Of a stretch of DNA of 18,628 nucleotides, positions 14,017-18,628 are shown one piece after another. Source of the DNA: Patescibacteria group bacterium (GTDB lineage: Bacteria > Patescibacteriota > Minisyncoccia > Phycocordibacterales > SBAW01); contig JAGWIT010000016.1 of assembly GCA_028866155.1 (NCBI GenBank), forward strand, positions 1 to 18,628, given 5' to 3'. The stretch's first letter is position 1, and the number at the start of each line of letters is the position of its first letter. Under the pieces are notes generated by a model that saw only the letters and a list, made by a program, of their open reading frames with translations, ran no database searches and was not told the DNA's origin. Both the position numbers and the translations under genes were made by a program.

Positions 14017-15728
14017 TACCCGTAGCGGCGCTGTCGCATGAGGTCGCCATATACCTGCACGCCGTACTGTTTCCACCGCGCCTCCTCGGCCTCGGCTTCC
14101 TTGCGTTTTTGTTCTCGGTAGATGCGCGTCTCAATCTCGATTTTTCGTTTCCGCCACTTCTCCTGCGCATCGAACCACTGCTCATTGGGCATTCTGCCCT
14201 GCAGCCATATCTGGTGCATATCGGCATGCCACAGGTCATTCTTCTTCAACTCGTTCTCATCAGCAGTTCCGGCAAACGCGGGTTGCGACGGGAATATAAA
14301 CCCGGGCTCGGTGATTTTTTGCATCACCATGTGCGCGGCGATGGCGAAGGCGTCCGCCAAGTCATCATGTCTTTCCGCGCCGAAGTTTATAAGTTGACCC
14401 AGCAATTCCTCGCATCCGCGTTCGGGGAAGAGCACAATGCCTTCCTGGATGAGATGCGTGACGAGCGAGAGCCGCTGTCGCTTGTCTTGGCCGTGCACCT
14501 TGAACTCCTCTGCCGGGAACCCGTCGTGCCGCAGGTCCTGCGGCATCGCCCGCTGGTACTGAACCGACTCGATGTAAAGCGGCGTCGGGTTTCCTTTGCC
14601 CATGACCTTGGAGATGAGTTTCAGGCGGGTCCTCGCATCAGGAAAGGTCAGGTGCTCGTTAAGGGGAAAGGGGTGCACATAGGCGCTCCACGCGCCGTCC
14701 CGGCTGCGGAATAGCGACATCGTCACGGCAGCGGTGTAGTCGGCCTTGGTGTCCTCCGTGATGGCGAGATCGACGCCGGTGAGCGTAACGAAAAAGTCAG
14801 GATTGTCGTCGATAGGCGGCATATCTGTGTACCTCTTAATCCATTCCCGCTTCACCACTGTCTCCTCGTCATCGACGATCTGAAGCAGGAATTCCCGCGA
14901 CCATGCTTGTACGCTCGGCACCGTTTTCCGCAATGCCTCGACTGCTTCCATGTCCGGGAATTTGCCCGGCCACGCGATGACGCCGTGTGTATCAACAATC
15001 GGGAACGAACAGGTGACGCCGCTAAGCGCACCAGAGTCGATGTCTCTCCGCAAACGCATGAGGAGTGAGTCATCGTGGAGGCGCGTGCCGATGACGACCA
15101 CTTTGGTATTGACGTCACCCATGGGGACGAGATCGCCGAAGAACCAGCGGTACAGCTTGTCACGGTTGTCCTTCACTTTGACCGACGAGAGATCCTCGAG
15201 GTCGTCGCAGACGATGAGATCGGGGCGATACGAACCATGCTTCATGCCGCGCACCGATGTGTCGAGCGAAACGGCGGTGATACGCGCGCCGTACTTCGGA
15301 ACAACAATCGATGTCTGTCTCCACTCGTCATCCGGCTCGTCGAAGGGCCCCAGTTCCGCTTTGAGCAAACGGTTCTCCGTCAACTCATCCTTGATGTTCT
15401 TGAGCGCTTGTTTTGCTTGTGCCTGTGTTTGGCAAACGATGAGCACGAACTTTTTCTGCGGCGCACCGATGATGGCCCAGATCGGATAGCTGAGCGCCAT
15501 GATGGTCGACTTGGCGCTGCCGCGAAACGCCTCCACCACCAGGAATTTCTCGCGTTCGTCCTGCGCCAGCTTCAGGAGTTTGCGCTGGAAAGGGGCGGTC
15601 GGGTAAGAGATATGCCGTCCCAGATACGTGTGGAAGAAGAGCAGGTGGCTACGCCTGGTCGCCGCCCGGCGCAGCCGAGGGTTCCGCATCAACTCCTCCA
15701 AGCTTGTCGGGAGTTTGTTGTTCGTCAT
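14010..15728 (-). CDS. terL: Phage terminase large subunit
   Basis: 572-residue DNA-packaging motor. The ATPase domain has an atypical Walker A, VVEAFRGSAKST (64-75), with Lys73, a Walker B LIVCDD (171-176) and the coupling region VVVIGTRLHDDS. The nuclease domain has the RNase H-like acidic residues Asp320 (TGVDLAI), Glu387 (LYIESVQ) and Asp456/Asp459 (HDDLADAF), so both activities look intact. The C-terminal ~90 residues are highly charged and helical (EKWRKRKIEIETRIYREQ). Length is within the normal TerL range. The start overlaps the TerS gene by 80 bases, which is long but common in packaging modules; Met14 offers a shorter overlap. Downstream there is a convergent non-phage gene instead of portal and capsid genes, which is unusual for an intact phage. 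Confidence 0.94.
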   Translation of the reverse strand: MTNNKLPTSLEELMRNPRLRRAATRRSHLLFFHTYLGRHISYPTAPFQRKLLKLAQDEREKFLVVEAFRGSAKSTIMALSYPIWAIIGAPQKKFVLIVCQTQAQAKQALKNIKDELTENRLLKAELGPFDEPDDEWRQTSIVVPKYGARITAVSLDTSVRGMKHGSYRPDLIVCDDLEDLSSVKVKDNRDKLYRWFFGDLVPMGDVNTKVVVIGTRLHDDSLLMRLRRDIDSGALSGVTCSFPIVDTHGVIAWPGKFPDMEAVEALRKTVPSVQAWSREFLLQIVDDEETVVKREWIKRYTDMPPIDDNPDFFVTLTGVDLAITEDTKADYTAAVTMSLFRSRDGAWSAYVHPFPLNEHLTFPDARTRLKLISKVMGKGNPTPLYIESVQYQRAMPQDLRHDGFPAEEFKVHGQDKRQRLSLVTHLIQEGIVLFPERGCEELLGQLINFGAERHDDLADAFAIAAHMVMQKITEPGFIFPSQPAFAGTADENELKKNDLWHADMHQIWLQGRMPNEQWFDAQEKWRKRKIEIETRIYREQKRKEAEAEEARWKQYGVQVYGDLMRQRRYGYQ

Positions 15729-16122
15729 GACGTGGTTCGTCTAAGCTGATAATGTCAGGCTCGTACCTGTCTGCAATGCGCTGTATCGCCTCATCCTCTT
15801 CCGCAGTCGTCGATTCCTCCGGCCGCTGCGTCGTTATTTCGAGTTTGTCCCTGAAGCGAGGATTGCGGTGCCGCAACCAAAATTGGATTGAGGGATAATG
15901 GCGTTCGAGAATGAGAGAGTAGAGTTGGTTTTCGCTTAGGTCGTTGAGCATCGACTCGCCCTCGATAAGCGCATTCTCCATCGACTCGCGAAATTCAGGG
16001 TCCTCATCACGCCACTTGTACACGGTCGAACGCGCGACGCCTACCTTCTCCACGGCCACCTGGATGTTTGGCACCTTGCGCAGCTGCTCCAGGAACAAAT
16101 CTTTAACGCGGTCCTTTTTCAT
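15649..16122 (-). CDS. terS: Phage terminase small subunit (helix-turn-helix)
   Basis: 157-residue DNA-recognition partner of TerL. The N-terminal ~55 residues are a homeodomain-like helix-turn-helix (VKDLFLEQLRKVPNIQVAVE and VGVARSTVYKWRDEDPEF) of the type that binds packaging sites. The middle (60-100) is helical and contains the RNPRFRDKLEITTQ block often seen in phBC6A51-like small subunits. The tail (about 105-157) is acidic and Pro-rich, and the terL start lies inside its coding sequence. It overlaps the ParB-methyltransferase by 4 bases, so the three genes are translated as a coupled unit. Confidence 0.88.
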   Translation of the reverse strand: MKKDRVKDLFLEQLRKVPNIQVAVEKVGVARSTVYKWRDEDPEFRESMENALIEGESMLNDLSENQLYSLILERHYPSIQFWLRHRNPRFRDKLEITTQRPEESTTAEEDEAIQRIADRYEPDIISLDEPRHDEQQTPDKLGGVDAEPSAAPGGDQA

Positions 16123-17381
16123 ACGCGTTTTGCTTTATGCCCGGTCAGCTTCTCGTACCGGTTCTTGATAAGGGTGGCGAAGATTGGATCCATCTCGCAG
16201 AGAAAGGCCTTGCGCTTCAACTGATGGCACGCGACAAGAAGGCTGCCGGACCCTCCACAGAGATCGAGCACGGAATCACCGACGCGCGTTACGCGACGCA
16301 ATGACTTTTCGTACAGCGTGACCGGCTTTTGTGTGGCGTGCTGGTACTCGGTGGATGAGAGCCGCTTCACGAGCCATATCGAATACAAGTCGATGAGGTC
16401 AAGGATGAGTTGATTACCGGTCCCGAGATCACGATTTTGGAACGTCGTCAGGTTTTCGAGTCGGTTATTGAGATACGGTTTGCCGATGCGACCATAAACG
16501 GCAAACTCGGTTGCTTTGTTAAATGCAATTTTCGGTGTTGGCATCGAATTATTTTTTGCCCACAAGCAGACGCGCTCGACCATGATGCCGCATTCTTCAA
16601 AGAGCTGCTCGGTGAGCCCCACGAAACGCTCATCGCACCAGAACATGTAATGCCCATCTTTCTTGCTCACCGCGATGCTGTTCTTGATAAGTGCGTGGAT
16701 GAACACGCGATACTCTTCAGGCGAACGGTTATCTTTCTCTGACCCGCCGTACTTTCCGTTCTTACCGTTGTAGTCCCAGCCGATGGAGAAGGGTGGGTCG
16801 ACGTCTACGAAATCAATGCGGTCACTACCGACCAGCTTCCGCACTGCGCCCTCATCCGTCCCGTCGCCGCACAAGAGCCGATGCGGGCCGAGCTGCCACA
16901 GTTCTCCCGACAGCACAGTCGGTTTCTTAATGCGCTTCAGTTCCTTCTCGACGTCGAAGTCATCATCCTCTGTTTTGAGCGCATCGTCCCACGCGGTCGT
17001 AATGACGCTTTCATCCACACCGATATCCAAGAGCAAATCTGCATCGAAGGCCCGAAGCTTTTCGAAATCCCACGACCCGCCGAGCGCGTTGCTCGCGACA
17101 AGGTAGCGGCGAGCCTCCGCTTCCGTGAGCTTGCGCGACGGAAGGCGGACCGGAATCTTCTCATCGCCGCGCCCGAGAAGCTGAAGCGCCCTAACGCGCT
17201 GGTGACCCGCGAGAATACGTCCATCAAGGTCAATGGCGGGCACCTCGACAAGATTGAAGCGCTTAATATTGCGCTTGAGGTCTTCAAGCTGCTTCGCGCT
17301 GATCGTCCTCGGATTTTCCTCGCGCGGAATAAGGTCGTTGACCTTGCGCTCGACGGTGGACCAAACAAGTTTCTTAGCCAT
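16119..17381 (-). CDS. ParB-like nuclease domain fused to beta-class DNA methyltransferase
   Basis: 420-residue fusion. Residues 10-100 are a ParB/Srx-like domain with EENPRT (21-26) and GHQRVRAL (59-66) in place of the usual GERR-type box. Residues 157-415 are a DNA methyltransferase with the target-base motif DPPF (195-198), HATQKP near the C-terminus and the SAM motif LDLCGGSGS (372-380), an order that defines the beta class. DPPF predicts N6-adenine modification by homology, with N4-cytosine possible. Such fusions are typical of phages and conjugative elements and usually lack a partner restriction enzyme; none is seen here. It is the first gene of the leftward packaging operon. The recognition sequence cannot be told. 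Possible roles are protecting the element's DNA from host restriction or marking it for packaging. Confidence 0.92.
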   Translation of the reverse strand: MAKKLVWSTVERKVNDLIPREENPRTISAKQLEDLKRNIKRFNLVEVPAIDLDGRILAGHQRVRALQLLGRGDEKIPVRLPSRKLTEAEARRYLVASNALGGSWDFEKLRAFDADLLLDIGVDESVITTAWDDALKTEDDDFDVEKELKRIKKPTVLSGELWQLGPHRLLCGDGTDEGAVRKLVGSDRIDFVDVDPPFSIGWDYNGKNGKYGGSEKDNRSPEEYRVFIHALIKNSIAVSKKDGHYMFWCDERFVGLTEQLFEECGIMVERVCLWAKNNSMPTPKIAFNKATEFAVYGRIGKPYLNNRLENLTTFQNRDLGTGNQLILDLIDLYSIWLVKRLSSTEYQHATQKPVTLYEKSLRRVTRVGDSVLDLCGGSGSLLVACHQLKRKAFLCEMDPIFATLIKNRYEKLTGHKAKRV

Positions 17382-17560
17382 AGAGTTGCTCTTTAACTGC
17401 TATACCTTAATGGTAGTGTTTTTGGCCTCGTTTTTACGTTCGGCTCGCGATTTCTGAGTCGTCGTCGAGATACGGCTCTACTGTGGTGTTTTTGAGCCTC
17501 TACTTTTTTCGCTAAAGCTTGCTGGTGAAAAATCGGAAGAGTATGCTTGTAGGGTATTGT
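17382..17560. promoter_or_regulatory. Divergent promoter region with imperfect direct repeats
   Basis: 179 bases between the packaging operon and the MerR-like gene. GTGTTTTTGGCCTC (17416-17429) recurs as GTGTTTTTGAGCCTC (17486-17500), 70 bases apart, and each copy is followed within a few bases by a second T-run. TATTGT (17555-17560) and TATGCT (17542-17547) are -10-like sequences close to the MerR-like start. The repeats may be operator sites for that protein. Confidence 0.4.
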
Positions 17561-17812
17561 ATGAAAAGTCAATTACCAGAAATTCTGAAGAGATTGCGCC
17601 CCCTGAAACTGGCGGCTGCTGCCGAGTACTTGGGAGTGCACCCCAACACCCTAAAAAACTACGAGAAGGACGGCATACTAAAGCCTAGCTTTCAGTTGCC
17701 GCGTCGGCATGACCGGATGTACACCATCCGGGACCTGGACGCCTTTCGCCGCAGGTACCACTCTAGGATTAGGAAGGCCGAGGCAATGCGCAAATCAAAA
17801 TCGGACAGCTAG
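17561..17812 (+). CDS. Orphan MerR-like / excisionase-like DNA-binding protein
   Basis: 83-residue protein starting at the ATG of MKSQLPEILKRL; a TTG-started extension back to 17519 is less likely. One winged helix-turn-helix is visible: LKLAAAAEYLGVHPNTLKNY is the first helical pair, followed by EKDGILKP and the wing RRHDRMYTIRDLDAFRRRY. The C-terminus is short and basic (RIRKAEAMRKSKSDS) with no effector domain. Stand-alone proteins of this kind serve as excisionases, recombination directionality factors or element regulators. It is divergent from the packaging operon and stands beside the ribH locus, so it may mark the right edge of the mobile region. Confidence 0.8.
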   Translation: MKSQLPEILKRLRPLKLAAAAEYLGVHPNTLKNYEKDGILKPSFQLPRRHDRMYTIRDLDAFRRRYHSRIRKAEAMRKSKSDS

Positions 17813-17835
17813 TGTCTCGTTTTTGTGTCCGATTT
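17798..17835. repeat. 10-base inverted repeat at the 3' end of the MerR-like gene
   Basis: AAATCGGACA (17798-17807) is matched by its exact reverse complement TGTCCGATTT (17826-17835) across 18 bases, spanning the MerR-like stop codon. There is a T-run in the loop but none after the stem, so terminator function is uncertain. It could be a binding or crossover site at the edge of the element. Confidence 0.5.
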
Positions 17836-17955
17836 GTCTACTTCTATAAAAAGTACCCAGCGCTGTTGAGGCCTCGACTCGCCGCCGAAAAAGCAGCTAA
17901 AATATCCTTATGGTTACTAGCACGTGGGGTACTAACTGCTGACTGCCCGCCACTT
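17836..17955. other. Intergenic region with no recognised gene
   Basis: About 120 bases between the MerR-like gene and the small gene downstream of ribH, which point toward each other. A GTG-started reading here (17812-18024) is compositionally unlike a protein gene and runs into the opposite-strand gene. No tRNA-like cloverleaf or strong terminator is visible. It is a candidate edge between element and chromosome. Confidence 0.4.
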
Positions 17956-18177
17956 TCAACCCCGCTCGCTTTTCCGTATTTCTTTGAGCGCCGCGTACAG
18001 CGAACTTTTTCTCGCCCGCACTAATGCGGCGTGCCATGCGCGGCGGCGTTCCGGATTATCCCGATTGATGCCGTCCTCCGCTTTGATAGACGTCGCGACG
18101 AAACTGAACGGATGCCGCGCGACGAAAAGCAAATCCCGTATCTTGTGGTCGAACCGGCCAAATTCTTCGTGCCCCAT
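17956..18177 (-). CDS. Small basic protein of unknown function downstream of ribH
   Basis: 73-residue protein from the ATG at 18177, only 4 bases after the ribH stop; a longer frame to 18231 would overlap ribH by 50 bases and is less likely. The sequence is rich in Arg, Lys and Ala and looks helical at the end (NPERRRAWHAALVRARKSSL, then YAALKEIRKSERG), with an amphipathic segment FDHKIRDLLFVARHPFSF. Tight spacing implies co-transcription with ribH. In many bacteria nusB follows ribH, but this protein is too short and lacks NusB motifs. No family is recognised. Confidence 0.55.
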   Translation of the reverse strand: MGHEEFGRFDHKIRDLLFVARHPFSFVATSIKAEDGINRDNPERRRAWHAALVRARKSSLYAALKEIRKSERG

Positions 18178-18181
18178 ACGG

Positions 18182-18628
18182 TTATGCGCGGAGAAATACG
18201 AGTTCAAGCGCCGCTTCGGCCGCTTCAGCACCTTTGTTCGTCTTGCCGCTCGCGCGCGCCTTTGCCTGACGAAGATTGTTGGTCGTGATGACGCCGAACG
18301 AAATCGGGACGCGATGCGCGAGCGACACCTGCATGATGCCGGCGGCGGCGGCGTTCGCGATGTAGCGGTCGTGTTCGGTCTCTCCTTTTATGATGCAGCC
18401 GAGCGCAATGACGGCATCGGGTTTCCGCTTCATGAGCGTGAGGCAGCCGTACGGCAATTCGTAGCTTCCCGGCACGCGGAGCACGGCGATATTTTTTTCC
18501 GGCACCTGCCATGCGGCGAGCGTTTCGCGCGCGCCCGCGAGCAAAGCCTCGGTGATGTCCTCGTTGAAGCGCGAGACGACGACGCCGACTGTGAGGCGTG
18601 AGGCGTCCTTAACGGCGCGTTTCTTTTC
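18182..18628 (-). CDS. ribH: 6,7-dimethyl-8-ribityllumazine synthase, 5' end outside window
   Basis: 149 residues are visible and the frame stays open to the window edge, so only a few N-terminal residues are missing. The enzyme condenses 5-amino-6-ribitylaminouracil with 3,4-dihydroxy-2-butanone 4-phosphate in riboflavin synthesis. The family motifs are all present: VVVSRFNEDITEALLAGA, VLRVPGSYELPYG, ALGCIIKGETEHDRYIANAA with the catalytic His, ISFGVITTNNLRQAKAR, and the closing GKTNKGAEAAEAALEL. It probably assembles into the family's pentamer or 60-mer shell. It appears to be ordinary chromosomal housekeeping sequence, in contrast to the phage genes beside it. Confidence 0.95.
   Translation of the reverse strand, partial: EKKRAVKDASRLTVGVVVSRFNEDITEALLAGARETLAAWQVPEKNIAVLRVPGSYELPYGCLTLMKRKPDAVIALGCIIKGETEHDRYIANAAAAGIMQVSLAHRVPISFGVITTNNLRQAKARASGKTNKGAEAAEAALELVFLRA

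Noticed and set aside
14109..15749. Several long + strand open frames opposite terL
   Set aside because: They are antisense shadows; terL has full ATPase and nuclease motifs, while the shadows show none and have no ribosome-binding site.
3821..17940. AGCAGTTAGTA at 3821-3831 and its reverse complement at 17930-17940, considered as attachment-site halves
   Set aside because: Flanks match only loosely, and an 11-base match between two places is expected many times by chance in a window this size; orientation and position also do not bracket a coherent element.
17812..18024. Possible 70-residue + strand gene starting at GTG
   Set aside because: It has no recognisable motif or ribosome-binding site, begins within the inverted repeat, and runs into the better-supported opposite-strand gene downstream of ribH.

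Overview
The window looks like bacterial chromosome from a Patescibacteria/CPR-type organism, probably Parcubacteria-like. This is an inference from gene content and style: short tightly packed genes, many small membrane-anchored proteins of unknown function, weak Shine-Dalgarno signals, a compact serine recombinase, and ribH next to a small unknown gene. Base composition is near 50% GC, and TGA is used as a normal stop (for example at the ends of the ABC permease and kinase genes), so lineages that recode UGA are excluded. No rRNA, tRNA, CRISPR array or insertion sequence was seen. No stretch longer than 300 bases lacks a gene.

Layout. (1) 16-1764, + strand: a LexA-type repressor/protease, a small three-helix membrane protein and a TIR-like (DUF1863/ThsB-type) protein, packed with 24- and 6-base gaps. 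This resembles a small defence cassette. It converges on (2) a large serine recombinase (1777-3102, - strand), which suggests a mobile island. (3) 3229-6134: a DUF2127 membrane protein, an exported DUF5666 protein with a strong hairpin terminator, then an OmpR-family response regulator and its histidine kinase. (4) 6216-9823: an operon for a membrane-anchored PsbP-like protein, a small membrane protein, an ABC-2 exporter (ATPase and permease), an exported beta-sandwich protein and a SAM methyltransferase. (5) 10009-12687: two tandem COG4705-type polytopic membrane proteins and two small membrane proteins. (6) 12713-14016: an XRE regulator divergent from a tethered surface protein, with a tandem operator and a foldable leader between them. 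(7) 14010-17381, - strand: a phage packaging module read ParB-like/DNA methyltransferase, TerS, TerL, with no portal or capsid gene after TerL. (8) 17561-17812: an orphan MerR-like DNA-binding protein. (9) 17956-18628, - strand: ribH (5' end outside the window) and a small gene 4 bases downstream.

How they fit together. The most useful non-coding signal is a tandem box, YTTTACAG repeated at exactly 11 bases. Three clear copies lie in front of the DUF5666 gene, the ABC exporter operon and the COG4705 pair, and a degenerate fourth lies in front of the response regulator itself. On the opposite strand it reads TGTAAA-N5-TGTAAA, the layout bound by WalR/PhoB-type regulators. The two-component system therefore probably controls itself and the surrounding envelope genes as one local regulon. 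The two flanking regions carry mobile-element hallmarks: recombinase, LexA and TIR on the left; terminase, ParB-methyltransferase, XRE and MerR on the right.
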